Below are positions 44,825 to 56,122 of a stretch of DNA of 64,000 nucleotides, in pieces. The DNA comes from Odontocerum albicorne (Eukaryota > Arthropoda > Insecta > Trichoptera > Odontoceridae): positions 12,809,112 to 12,873,111 of the forward strand of contig OX463854.1 of NCBI GenBank assembly GCA_949825065.1, given 5' to 3'. Each line of letters opens with the position of its first letter. Position 1 is the first letter of the stretch. The position numbers and the translations under genes are program-made. A model generated the notes under the pieces. The model was not told where the DNA came from and ran no database searches. It worked only from the letters and a program-made list of their open reading frames with translations.

Positions 44825-45262
44825 AGCCGCATCAGAGATATTTTGTGAAAATCGTGAATAAATTCACCAATACAATCAAACGTGTGCCAGTATGTGACGT
44901 AGGTATATTAATTCTAAAAAACCGCTATGGATGAGGAAGCGACGCTATTCACGTCTCACTCCCCCTCTACTTCGGTATATGGGAACGCAAGAAATATAAT
45001 CTCAGTTCGCTCGCTTCTCTCGCTTCAATAGCTCTCGGGCATCCCTTTGACCGTTTTGTGAACGTCGGTCGATGTTTTTTTTCCCGTTTTCAGTAATTAA
45101 ATTTCAATGATTATCACTTTTCATTTCAAATTTAATTAATTTAAGCGATTGGCTATGAATATTCTTATTTTTTCGATTTTAAATCGCTAATTTTTACATG
45201 TGTTTTGATGTGTATTGAATACACAGCACCGGAACGCGCGGATTTTTTTAGCACAGGAAAGG
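44825..45262 (-). repeat. 440 bp dispersed repeat, copy 2
   Basis: Reverse-complement partner of 25972-26414, with the same boundaries and roughly 85-90% identity judged by eye. The two copies differ by small indels in the GC-rich centre. Confidence 0.8.
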
Positions 45263-46489
45263 AAAGGTTAACATAGTTCTTTACAATTTTTCTAATGTTT
45301 GCATAGATATGATAATTTAAGTAACTCTTCACAAAAATCAGAATTCCTCCAAAACATGCAAGACACTGGGCAGTACTGATCGAGTCCAAAAGATTATAAT
45401 TAAATTTTAATTCAAAGACTACGAATTCTATAACAATCGAAAGCCTCCAATCTTTAGGTTAACATACATTTAACCATTCGTTATTTCCTCTCAAATTACA
45501 GTGCGATGTAAGGGAATTAATTAAATATCTAATCAAGCCTATAATTACTTGCCAGTGAGTAGTAAATTTGGATCGTTAATAGAATATGAAGATATACAGA
45601 TTTCAATTCACTCGTGTTTAATCAAAGATACTTTGTAAATTGTAATATTCCTGTATATTTATTTGTAAAGGATAATGTTTATCTGTGAAACCCAGAAGGA
45701 TTTTGTTTGAATTATTAACATTATTAGCTTTATAGACATTTATAAAGATTGAAAAAATGCAGTGATAAAAATAATAAAATTACAATTATTTATCGCCGTT
45801 AGATTCTCCTAAGAGGCGCCCTTACTCGGGAATTTAACTTAATTAAATATTAAACGTATCTTAAAAAATAAAACAAGTTGAGTGTAAAAATACTCAAGTT
45901 GTGGCTATTCTGATTATATCGTGTGCTTTCCCACATCTACATCTGTTTGGAAAAACTTATTTAAAATTAATTAAAACGAATGACATAAATTAAATTTGTA
46001 CGTGAAACATAAAGGAAAATATTGGAAAGCTGTGAATTAATCTGGGTAAATCTAAAAAGTCATGGTTACTGAAAAGGTTACATGTAAAAATGAAATGCTA
46101 TATTTGGATGAACAGTTATATGTTAAACCGAGTTGATGAATTATTTACTTAGAAGACGTAAAAGTGGAAAATATATTGGACGGTGATTTGCAATAAAGAA
46201 CAAAATCAATCGGGCACAAAATAGCGTATATTCAGACTAATCAATATAAAGTTACTATGTTATAAACTAGCATATATTCAAACCAATCATTATATCATTT
46301 AAGTGCTAACATTTTTGTATGATATATAAACGTGGACGTGAAAAATTAATTAGAGAAGTCGAGTAAATGCAGTATAAATCCGTGTATTTAGAATATCATT
46401 TGTACGTCATTCGTCAATGTTATGACAAAATAAAATTTATATTTTTTAAGAATGTGAGCTAAACTGTTAAATTAAAGTGTTAAGTAGGT
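45263..46489. other. Anonymous AT-rich sequence
   Basis: Nothing recognisable. Confidence 0.5.
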
Positions 46490-46768
46490 TGTAAAAGAGC
46501 ACGTTAATGTAGTTTGGACATGTTGAATGGATGGTTAACGAAAAGCTCACTAAACAAATTTACAATACAATCATGACAAGGGACAAGGGGACACGAAAGA
46601 GAATGCCCAACAAAAGTTTGGTTGGACCAAGTGAACGAAAGTTTAAAAGAAGGAGAGGAAAGGAAAAAGGTAAACAGAAGCAACTGTATGAATGGATATG
46701 GAGGAGACGAATGAAGTATGTGGAAAATGAAAATTTGGTCATTGTTATCGCTACCTAGCACTACTCTC
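46490..46768 (+). pseudogene. RTE-like LINE fragment 7 (3' end)
   Basis: FGHVEWMVNEKLTKQIYNTI (46510), then RKRMPNKSLVGPS (46600), WIWRRRMKYVENENL (46690). Matches the FGHV...ERLTKQIYS...GRRVRGRPRKAWLDQ order of fragment 1. It ends about 20 bp from fragment 8, which runs the other way. Confidence 0.7.
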
Positions 46769-46785
46769 TCTCTTCCTTAGCATTA

Positions 46786-47262
46786 TTATTCCCACATGGT
46801 GGTGGGTTCTGCTCTTCCAATAGTTCGCCGCCACTTTGCCAGATCCTGTGCATCCTCCGGAGTGATATCGGCGTCCCTCATGTCCCACCCAACCACCTCG
46901 CGCCACCCGCGCTTCGGCCTTCCACGGGACCTCTTACCAGGGGCATTAAGTGTCTGCGCCCTGTTTCCTATATACTCTGGCGGTCTTCTGCTGACGTGTC
47001 CATACCATCAAAGGCTGCTCTCTTGAATCTTGTCAGATATGTCGCGTATACCTAGACTCCCACGGATGTAGGAGTTTCGGATCCTGTCAAGCCTTGTAAC
47101 ACCACACATCCATCTCAACATTTCCATCTCAGCTGTCTGCATGGCACGGACGTGCCTTAGGGAGGTATTCCAGGTTTCTGAGCCAAATGTGACCACAGGC
47201 TGAATGACACTCTTGTAAACTAGCCTCTTGAGTTTGACGGGCATCTTTTTATCACAAGTCAC
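46786..47262 (-). pseudogene. RTE-like LINE, young C-terminal fragment
   Basis: GC-rich and almost intact, unlike every other LINE piece here. The minus strand reads KMPVKLKRLVYKSVIQPVVT, FGSETWNTS, AEMEMLRWMCGVTRLDRIRN, then GHVSRRPPEYIGNRAQTL and GKRSRGRPKRGWREVV, and ends in TAA at 46786. The single defect is an in-frame TGA (47008-47010) just before WYGH. This is the C-terminal region after RT in RTE/BovB-type elements. It belongs to a different subfamily from the other fragments. Confidence 0.85.
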
Positions 47263-48165
47263 AAGTCAAATAGCTACCTAGCTTTACGAAAAATGTAATT
47301 CTAAATTAATAAATTAAATTAATTTCTATACTAAATTAAGTTTTTAAGTGTATTCAGAGTGTCATTGAATTGATTATGTTGTCAAATTTCAAATTGCACT
47401 TTATGGTGGCATTTTAAAAACCAAAACAATGTTTTTTAAACATACATACTTTTGATCGAATAGTTTTAAAAACTTCACCTCATTAAATAAATAAGTATTA
47501 CACAACATTTTGTTTTCGTAAGGAGAATATATTCTTGGAGCTATCTACGTATTAAATTTGTTAAGTAGTTAATATTTAATATATCAATAAAACTAATAAT
47601 CCCAACTACTTATTCTTGCAATATTTTTATTACAATTTGATGAACTTAAAAATTATTTTTGAGGCTTTCGTGGTTCTCCGTATCAGTTGCATAGTATTTG
47701 TCGAGGTGTTGTACAGGATGGTTTGGTTTATGATTATGTAGCATCATAAGTCAAACTATGCGGCACAACAATCCGAAAGACGTTATACAACTTGAAAAAT
47801 ATTATTTTCTCTTCAATGTCGACTTTTTCTCCTTTTCCACTTTTTCCTATTCGTCTGACATTAAACAAATATTTTGTTTTCATGTTCTTTATTGTTATAT
47901 GTTGTAATCTTTCTTCCAATAATTGACAATATTCTGAGTAACTTTTTTTCTGATCGATTGAAAGACATTGCCATATGTCAAAAGCCCAGCTATTTGTATA
48001 TTTGTCTGCTTTAAAATGTCTAAATAAATTGATAGTCACCAGAAAGTAACGTTATTTATTTTATTAGCGGTTCTAAATCGTCACCTGTAGTGCAAATCTG
48101 GAAGTTAACAACCATTCTTGTGAGGTTTTTTCTTTCTTTTTTTTTTTTTTTTCATATTTTGGATA
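47263..48165. other. Anonymous sequence
   Basis: A weak SINE-A tail-like stretch (gattgaaagacattgccata) lies at 47950-47990. The minus-strand open frame over 47734-48039 runs through it and is not called as a gene. Confidence 0.45.
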
Positions 48166-48838
48166 AGAGGCGAAATTTTTGGAATACTTAAAACTGAGAA
48201 CAAAAATTGGAATGTAGGAGATTGTGCCGCACCTCAGCTGTGTTGCCAACAGCAATTCGCATTCAACAGTAATTTGCCTAACTCAAATGTTTCATGATCA
48301 ACGATTTCAACGATCAAATCTTTCATATTTGACTGTGTGCTTTTAACATCCTCGCGGATCACCAGTTAAGAACGGCTGCTCTAACGGATAGTTAACTTTA
48401 TATTCCAGAGCATGGATTGCCCCTTCGATCTGGTAATGATAAAAAATAATCTAACACCATTCAATATTTTTTTAAATTTTATATTTTATAAAATAATCTA
48501 ACACCATTCAATATTTTGAGAGGCGAAATTTTTGGAATACTTAAAACTGAGAACAAAAATTGGAATGTAGGAGATTGTGCCGCACCTCAGCTGTGTTGCC
48601 AACAGCAATTCGCATTCAACAGTAATTTGCCTAACTCAAATGTTTCATGATCAACGATTTCAACGATCAAATCTTTCATATTTGACTGTGTGCTTTCAAC
48701 ATCCTCGCGGATCACCAGTTAAGAACGGTTGCTCTAACGGATAGTTAACTTTATATTCCAGAGCATGGATTGCCCCTTCGATCTGGTAATGATAAAAAAT
48801 AATCTAACACCATTCAATATTTTTTTAAATTTTATATT
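48166..48838. repeat. 353 bp tandem duplication containing a hAT-like end
   Basis: Units begin at 48166 and 48519 (agaggcgaaatttttggaat) and differ at only two or three positions over more than 300 bp. Inside each, the minus strand reads cagccgttcttaactggtga-tccgcgagg, resembling the CAG-GGTTCTCAACTGG-TCCGCG terminal repeat of hAT transposons. The duplication is either very recent or an assembly artefact. Confidence 0.85.
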
Positions 48839-49252
48839 TCGTTTCCTACTTTTCTCGAATATATTTTAAATTTTAGCTAGAGACATTGTCATGGACACCG
48901 GTAATAATAATGAAACAAAGCTGATTGATTGACAGAAATTGTTTTAAGTCTGTAAATTGGTTAAAAAATATATTTACATGAAAATTAAATAAATAAATTG
49001 ATTGATTACTATTTATGCACATCATAACATAGTTTATGCACATCATAACTTATTTCACCTAAATATATTTGTGGTAGGTAGATTTTTTAAATTTATCACA
49101 AAAAACGCGCACGAGTGAAAATGTTATTACGTTGTATATTTATTATTGCAAACATGTTGTTATTACATTTGTTCTTCGTATAAAAGAACTCTTATGAAAT
49201 GACCTCCATGTAATTGATTAACTAAACTGTTGTAACTAATTCCAGTTAGTAG
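48839..49252. other. Anonymous sequence
   Basis: A 22 bp direct repeat (tttatgcacatcataac) occurs twice at about 49011-49048; nothing else. Confidence 0.5.
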
Positions 49253-49456
49253 GCCAACCAGACTATCTGCCCGGAATATAAGGCCAATAAAACGACCGAT
49301 CAAGGGGATATTTATGAAGTATACGATGTTTGTAGCACTCATTCGTATCTAGCGATAATCAATTACGGAAAGCGCCGTCCTGTATTATTTGTTCACGTAT
49401 ATCCAATAGCGGACAAATCAGGAGAGCAAGAAATATCTACGATCTGTGAGCAATAA
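49253..49456 (+). other. Unidentified coding-like frame without ATG
   Basis: Sixty-seven codons open between a TAG (49250) and a TAA (49454), in locally GC-richer sequence: NQTICPEYKANKTTDQGDIY, EVYDVCSTHSYLAINYGKRR, PVLFVHVYPIADKSGEQEIS. An acceptor-like taactaattccag lies just upstream (49245). The mix of residues looks coding, but I recognise no family and the stop codons between acceptor and frame argue against a simple exon. Confidence 0.25.
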
Positions 49457-49639
49457 GGGGTGTGGATGGATCCCTGTACCTCGGGGGGGTAAATTCATTT
49501 ATTATTATGCTGAAATCAACACGAAAATTTAATGCTAGAATTTAAAAAAATATGTGTAAGAAAATTTTATTTTTGGACCACAATTATTAAACAACATAAT
49601 TGAAAATTTGACAGTAAAATAACCTCTGATGGCCCTACA

Positions 49640-49985
49640 GCTCCTGAAAAATGTAGACCTCTATAATTTCACGCTTTTTTATGGCACCCTTCAACACATC
49701 CAAATTGATGATGTGAACATGTTTTAGAGCTTGGCCGAAAGGCAACATTTTCTTCGGCCCCAATAAAGAAGCTTTTGCGTTTAAAAGTACTAGATTATGC
49801 AAGAAACTCAGAGTTTGCGATCACACGTAGACTCACAACAACACTCGTACTTATGTAATGCGTGATAGTATCCAGACGAACTCTTTGACCAGACTTGAAA
49901 CCATTTTTTGGGTGCCACCGAAACATGAATCCAAAGCACTCGGTTGGAAGACTAGTGTCTTACCAACTAGACCACATAGGTTATC
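49640..49985 (-). repeat. SINE-B copy with long body
   Basis: Minus-strand head at 49905-49985 (gggtgccaccgaaacatgaa, ggttggaagactagtgtctt, accaactagaccacatagg), B body at 49850-49905, and a 3' part (49660-49800) shared with 1490-1640. This copy links the three modules. Confidence 0.7.
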
Positions 49986-50119
49986 ACTGATGATACCGTT
50001 TCATTTACGATAATCTCAGTCTTTTGTATCCAATCCCTCTGAATCTTCAGCTGATGCAGGTCCATACATTCATTACCCAACAGTCTTTGTCCTTGTCAAA
50101 TAAGCGGTTACAGCTTCCA

Positions 50120-50200
50120 TATTCATCTTTATCACCATCACACCTATCGGGGTAGGCAGAGATAACAGATCCCCACCTAATTTGGTTCTGAAACAAACAT
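50120..50200 (-). pseudogene. RTE-like LINE 3' tail scrap
   Basis: Minus strand reads WGSVISAYPDRCDG (tctgcctaccccgatagg), the terminal coding block of the RTE-like family. Confidence 0.6.
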
Positions 50201-50286
50201 TTTACTTTTACCCCATCCATACTACTCGTGATGCATATTTTCCTATTATGAATACTTTTCAATCCTCCCTCTTTCAAAATTTGATT

Positions 50287-50456
50287 AATATAGTGACCAT
50301 ATCTTAATAATGTTCCATAATTATAATCAATATAGTGACCATATCTTAATAATGTTCCATAATTATAATAAATATAGTGACCATATCTTAATAATGTTCC
50401 ATAATTATAATAAATATAGTGACCATATCTTAATAATGTTCCATAATTATAATTAA
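50287..50456. repeat. 42 bp tandem repeat x 4
   Basis: aatatagtgaccatatctta, ataatgttccataattataa, repeated four times with almost no divergence. The 42 bp period keeps a minus-strand frame open (YNYGTLLRYGHYIY repeated), which I regard as an artefact. Confidence 0.9.
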
Positions 50457-51649
50457 ACATTGCATTTTTTTAAAGTGCGGTCTTTTCTTTTCTTCTTATT
50501 TTTTTTTTTGCCGCATATATCTTACGTTTATAACTTTTTTGCCCCTTCCAAGTTTTGTTTAAATTGCCTATTAACTTTAACGTTCAGATAAAATGTTAAA
50601 ACCAAACGCTTCTATTAGATCTCGGGTATGCTCATTAGAAATACAGAGTCCGGGACATTGACTCCCAGCTGTCTTGTATGTCTTATGTTGGCTTTCGACG
50701 AAGTCGATTTTTATTCAGACATAATTAAATACCCTTAAATAGTTCACTATTGTATTCAACACTCCGTAAATCGCTCAATTAACTCATGTACAAGTTGTTT
50801 TTCAATTTATTTATTTATTCATTCATCAGCGGTATAACATATTTCACATTAATTAAAAAAAAAGTGAATATTTCATTCATTACAAAGACAAATGTACCAA
50901 AAATAAAATAAAAAAGAATTAAATTCAAACTAGATAAAATCATAATATAACAATTCAAACAACACACAAGTATGTCATGTAATTGAACACGTCGAAATTC
51001 ATAAAGACATAAACAATTTAAACAGTGATACATATGACACGGGAACATCTGAAAGTGAGCCTATATCGTACCACTGTGAGAGTTACACTCAACATTCATG
51101 TGCAATTGCATACAAATAAAATTCTAATAAAAAATCTACAAATTCATAGTTTAAGCGCAATCAAAAATCAATTTTATCAGATATCTCAAAACAGATAAAC
51201 GGTGGATTCGATATTTATTGCGTGCATTTATGGGTAAAACAATGATTAAATGTCTCTATACGAGAGTAACTTAACATATTAGAGACGATATTCATATTAT
51301 ATTCTCTACGTTTTATTCGATTCTTTAATCACATTTCACGCAAAGAGAACACGGGGAAAATCGTGGTGACTAGCGATCCGGAGAGTCGCGAGAGTAGAAC
51401 AAGATTACTTTTACACTGCAGCAGCCAAGTGAGCATAACCTTTGCCACTAACTTCGAGGACAGCTGAATGCCGGGATAGCTGGGGAAGAATTAGCACGAC
51501 ATGAAGCAATTCACTTGTGGGTCACTTAACATAGCTCAGCATTAATGTTACGACGCAGAACAGAGAATGCATACGTCATACAGTGTTTTTTTAAGTTGAA
51601 TCATTTTTGTAATAAGAATATTTAATTATTTTAAGCTTTATATGAAGTA
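50457..51649. other. Anonymous sequence with a GC-richer island
   Basis: About 51340-51560 is GC-richer than its flanks (gagagtcgcgagagtag, gctgaatgccgggatagctg) but shows no frame or repeat that I recognise. Confidence 0.4.
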
Positions 51650-51866
51650 GAGTATTCAATAATACATTACTTTAATTACTAATTTAATTATTTACGATGT
51701 GTGAGTGCAACACATTACTAATATCACTAATTAAATTATTTACGATATGTGAGAGCAACACTTATACCACTAAATAAATTGTTTACGATATGTGAGTGCA
51801 ACACATTACTTATATCACTAATTACATTATTTCCGATAGTCAGAGCAACACATTTGACTTTAGATA
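51650..51866. repeat. Diverged 60-63 bp tandem repeat x 4
   Basis: Units share atttacgatrtgtgagwgca, acacattact and atcactaattaaatt-like sequence. Confidence 0.8.
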
Positions 51867-52024
51867 GAATGAACTGTACGAATATGTGTAAAGTGTACAT
51901 ATATTATAAAATAATAAAAAACTGATATGATCTCCCAAAACGGGTTGCTTTCATGTAGACCACATACGTTTTACATGGCCAAATAGCCTTCATGCTCTTA
52001 TATGCGTTTTTAGCAAATCATCTC

Positions 52025-52220
52025 TTTTCACGTTTGATGCTGTTCGGTTCGAATATATAACATATGTTTTAGTATTCCGTTGACTTTATTTTCTATTGCT
52101 ACACGCCGTTTGATATCCCATTTAACTACTCCATCATCTCAGAGAAAACTACTTAAATAGCAGAATTGTTCAACTTACATTAGGATAATTTATATTTTTT
52201 CCGTTAAAAAAACCTTACAT
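52025..52220 (-). pseudogene. RTE-like LINE scrap (thumb)
   Basis: Minus strand reads DDGVVKWDIKRRVAIENKV and NGILKHML, matching LEDDGRTKKIIEWRVKIGNQ in fragment 1. Confidence 0.6.
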
Positions 52221-53204
52221 TTATTCCATCACCATATTGATTATCCGCAGGCCCCGGGCTGTAATTAGTGACGTCCCGTGGGGGTAGAAAAGAAAACATA
52301 ATTAGGCATTTGGAACGGGCGCTCAGGGAAAGAACCAAACCCTTCACCCCAGGGCCGCACTGTTGGTCTATCATTTGGTTAATTTAAAGCGACCTTTTCC
52401 TTAAACACCAAGTTTAAATTTAAACAACTTCTAATTATTCAGTGCTGGACATTTTAAATTGGAAAATACACGCCGAGTTATAATTGCAAATAAGATCTGG
52501 TACGTTGAACATTTTTTTAATTTAGAAGCGTTTAACGTTACATTAGAAAAGAAAAAGGTCTATTTCTTTTTTGCAAAAGTTTATAATTTTATTTAAAAAA
52601 ATGTGTAATTTGTATATCGAGCCCTTCTTAGAAAAAGTTTTTTGAGAAATTCTCAATAAAATAACTGTTTCAATACTACACATAATGTTTTCTAGTAGAT
52701 AGAATCAACAACAATATGAAAGCCATATGAGATTCTCAGTGTTTAGTCAACAAAAGACAAAGTGTCGGCTGTTTGGCATCCACACATTGATTATTATACT
52801 GCACGACTTTGAATTTCCGTACGTTATCAATCCCTAAAATAGAAGATTTCAGGGATTTTTAGACGGAAAATATATAATTCAGTGACTTGCAAAACTGTTA
52901 ACTAAAAATATCCCCTGAGATCAATAAAAAAACACTTATAAAAGTGCTCTTAAAAAAAACGGACAGATGTTGTAATATTTTTCAAAAGGGTATCATTCTG
53001 CTTCTCTATTTTTTTCGGGATAATGCGCTTATCATATTGATAAATAGTTTTACTATTTTTGAGTAGTCTGTCACACAGAAAACTCCGTTCTGGTTGCAGT
53101 CATCAACACAATACATCAACACAACAATGTCTTATTATAATTGCATTATTTTCTTCTATTTGTGCATTTTAAATCAAACGTAAACTGAAGACTGATGTGT
53201 TTAT
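52221..53204. other. Anonymous sequence with a GC-rich patch
   Basis: At 52245-52365 a GC-rich patch (gcaggccccgggctgtaatt, gtgacgtcccgtggggg) probably belongs to an unrecognised element. Confidence 0.4.
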
Positions 53205-53970
53205 TTAGATAAAGAAGAGCACTCTCAAATGGTTTGTGCATGTGGCACCAATGAATGAAGATATACTAACAAAACAACTACGCAGTGATAGAGGAAGACA
53301 ATGGAAAGTATAGTAGGATCAATCGAATGATATTTAAAAAAAAAGGAAATGTAAAACGTCACAGAGATCTCAGAAATTGTATGAGCGGGTGTATGAATAT
53401 GGATGAGACAAAATACTCATACATGCATTTGCCAGAATTTTATATCGCAACACATATCTTTCACCTCTTCTATATACAACTTTTTACGATTTATCTGTCG
53501 TTTTGTATTTACTTCTATCAAAATATTGTAAAATTTATTGTGTATTTGTTTAGTCAGCCTTTCTTCGTTCATTCGTTCTTCATGTTCAAACCATCTCAGA
53601 GTTGTCTACTTTATCTTGCTCAACACATCAGCGTTAAGCTCACATCCATACCCAATCTCTTCATTCCGTAGTCTGTCATACTTAGTAACCCCATATATTC
53701 TTCTTAGTGCACGTATATCTACAACACCCATTCGGCTATTTTTAGTCTTGTTCCACGTCTACGTTTTTCTTTCATACTTCAAAGTAGGCAGTAAAATACT
53801 GTTGTGGATTATCGTTTTAATAAATTTTGATACTATCGGGTTCGAGTATACATGTTTTATAGATAATAAGGTTAAGAAAGAAATGAAATAAATGTGATGA
53901 AATAGGACGATTTGGTATTCTATCTTTTCTGCCTACCACTAAAGAAAACCAGTCTGATAGTATGTACGTT
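53205..53970 (+). pseudogene. RTE-like LINE fragment split by a reversed copy
   Basis: The plus-strand 3' region runs 53205-53412 (KSTLKWFVHVAPMNEDILTK, then RINRMIFKKKGNVK, YEYG-like) and its last block resumes at 53905-53965 (tggtattctatcttttctgc ctaccac, the KVW...YP block). Between them lies the reversed copy described next. Confidence 0.65.
53530..53895 (-). pseudogene. RTE-like LINE fragment, nested and reversed
   Basis: Minus strand, quite well preserved: HVYSNPIVSKFIKTIIHNSI, LLPTLKYERKTWTWNK-like, GVVDIRALRRIYGVTKYDRL, RNEEIGYGCELNADVLSKI, TTLRWFEHEERMNEERLTKQ. It starts in the thumb and breaks off in the RLTKQ block. Confidence 0.75.
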
Positions 53971-54534
53971 AGTTAAGTGAAACTTTATTACGTATTATCT
54001 AACAACGAGTACAGTGCCAGTATTGCAAGTTTTCAGCGCTACAGCGCTGCATGAGCTTCCTTAACCGCCATGTTGCTGTCTGCATTTCCGCTTCCGGAAA
54101 TCTTCGGATACAGGAAATAGAAAGATAGTGAGCTATTTTATACAGCTATCTCCCTACGCCCGTCAAAAATATTTGAATATTATAACTCGCCATTTACGGC
54201 AGACTTGACAAAAAATAACTTATTTTACTTATATTTGTTAAAAATAAAACATATATTTAGAGTAGTTTATTTCTACTTGGCCCACCAAAAGTGCTGAAAA
54301 CTTTGATGCAAGACAGTTAAGAAATACGAGTATATGAATATATTCAGAATTTAGTTGTATTCAGAATGTAACCACAAATTGTCTAAAACCCAAATTAGCC
54401 CCGATTTACTGAGAATCCAAACTCCACATATTTTAAAGCGTACTGTTAACTTATGGTGCTAAACAAGCATTATGAATAATTAAAAAAACACATTATAATG
54501 AGCTAATGTGTAAACCTCGAAAGTAAAAAAGTAT
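53971..54534. other. Anonymous sequence
   Basis: One TACGAGTA octamer (54325-54332). Nothing recognisable. Confidence 0.5.
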
Positions 54535-54640
54535 AAGATTTTCGTCATGATTATATAATTTGAAAACTCAAAAAGCATAAGATTTTCTTCATGATTATAT
54601 AAGATCTTCTTCATGATTATATAAGTTCTTCATGATTATT
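54535..54640. repeat. Short tandem repeat, about 23-29 bp
   Basis: cttcatgattatataag repeated three to four times with variable spacers. Confidence 0.75.
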
Positions 54641-54924
54641 TAAATAAACCTTCACTATTAAAACGAAGAAAAACTATTGTTGAAAAGGATGTACAACTAA
54701 AACTTGAATTTTATGTATTAGGTTTAACATAAGTCGAGTCCATTTTTTTTCCAATTTAAAAATGAGCACCAAAAGTAAAACAAAATGGTATATGTTATAC
54801 GTCATTCGAAAGAAAATTTTCTGTTCTGCAAGATGTTGTGTTTGCTTTTACTTTACATATATTATTTTATTTGATTACAAGCCTTCAACATGAAATGTCA
54901 AGTAGACGAAAGTTAGCATTTTCG

Positions 54925-55320
54925 ACACCTCCTTCTGTTCGCGTTCAATCGAGGGAATAAAGCTGCCAAAGCTGCTCGCGATATTTGCGAAGTGTACGGT
55001 GAAGATGCTATGAATGAAAGGACAGCTCGTCGATGATTTTTGCGTTTCACAGACGGTAATTTTGACCTGAAAGACATGGAGCGTTCCGGACGACCAGTGG
55101 ACTTCGATGAGGATCGCTTAAACCATATTATTCATGAAGATCCCCTTCAAACCACCGTAAAATTGACTGAGGAAATAAATTGTTGTCACATGAGTGTATA
55201 CCGCTATCTTAATTCAATGGGAAAAGTCCAAAAGTTCGGCGATTGGGTTCCACATGTTTTGAGAGAAAACAACAAAAATCAACAATCGACAATTGAGAAT
55301 AAATCAATAAAGGGGCTCTA
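54925..55320 (+). pseudogene. Irritans-type mariner transposase, N-terminal half
   Basis: Plus strand reads HLLFAFNRGNKAAKAARDI, EVYGEDAMNERTARR, a TGA stop at 55034-55036 where Trp is expected, FLRFTDGNFDLKDMERSGRP, EEINCCHMSVYRYLNSMGKV, WVPHVLRENNKNQ. These are the two helix-turn-helix units and the WVPHEL linker of irritans-subfamily mariners. The catalytic half is missing; no terminal repeats were found. Confidence 0.85.
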
Positions 55321-55905
55321 ATTCGACTCACGATATTGTATTCCTGGATCAGAAGTATGATTTTGGAAAAATGAAGTAAAGAGTGAAACTTTTGAAAAAC
55401 GACGATAAATGATTGAAATAAAAATATCCATTAAAAAATCAGAATTATTGTACATTTTGCAAACTTTTCTCAAGATGTATTCTATTATTTTTAAAGTCGA
55501 TAATAATTACGTAATTCGAAATACCACACAATAATTCTTTTACAGTCTTGACTCGAGGTTAGCTCAGCGGTATATAAAATATGAGCAAGGACTCTTTACA
55601 AATCAAGGTTCGATGGATAACTCATTTTTCGAAGCTCTCTCGACGCTAGTACCAGGAAGGAATTAGTAATTGATAACATATATAATAGTTGGAAAATTAT
55701 TATATATTATATTAAAAAAAATCGGATCGAAGATCCGATTAAAAAAATTATAAATCTCGAATAAGTAAACAAAAATATTAAACTCTCAATTTGGGGTTAT
55801 GTTTAAATCAATACAGACCAGACTCTTTTAAGACGAAAGGTCTATCCAACATATTTGAATGGAATGTGAAATCAACAAAAATTACAACAAATAGATTCAC
55901 AATAC
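55321..55905. other. Anonymous sequence with tRNA-like scrap and hairpin
   Basis: At 55558-55620 there is a tRNA-like stretch (ggttagctcagcggtat A box; aaggttcgatgg partial B box) that cannot fold as a proper tRNA. At 55713-55747 aaaaatcggatcgaagatccgat forms a small hairpin with A/T ends. Confidence 0.4.
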
Positions 55906-56122
55906 CTTTGAGAAGATAATATAGGATTATAATAACGGCTGACGGGACCAATGTTCTCATATTCTCGACGCCCACGGCAGGTCCAGACGGCTTCCGGCTT
56001 GTCGACGGTCGGGGCAAATTCCTTGGAATCAAATGAGGGTAGATGCTACTCATAGAGTGCATGGCACCAGCTGAGGACTTCTTTGGATGGTCTGGCAGAG
56101 AATAGCGCCCATGACGCAACAT
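55906..56122 (-). CDS. Candidate coding exon with signal-peptide-like end
   Basis: A minus-strand frame is open from above 56233 to a donor-like AAAG/gtattg (exon end 55906). Three in-frame ATGs occur: 56122, 56062 (best context, gtgccATGc) and 55960. From the last, the product starts MRTLVPSAVIIILYYLLK, a good signal peptide or anchor. Upstream residues are basic and Pro/Ser-rich (LIPRNLPRPSTSRKPSGPAV). The region is GC-richer than its flanks and no repeat copy of it was seen. Long N-termini before the signal peptide are known in Dpr proteins, and the strand agrees with the Dpr-like exon at 10500, so it could be an early exon of that gene with a 45 kb intron; this is speculation. The frame would otherwise run on to a stop near 55808. 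Confidence 0.35.

Noticed and set aside
50047..50460. 137-codon frame with YNYGTLLRYGHYIY repeats
   Set aside because: Made of the 42 bp tandem repeat followed by an RTE tail scrap.
53840..53860. ttcgagtata as another scar
   Set aside because: The same ttcgagta-like string occurs at the homologous position in several RTE copies (23797, 36680), so it is ancestral LINE sequence, not an insertion.
55558..55620. tRNA-Ala/Thr-like sequence
   Set aside because: The A box is good but arms do not pair and the B box is incomplete; at best a dead SINE head.
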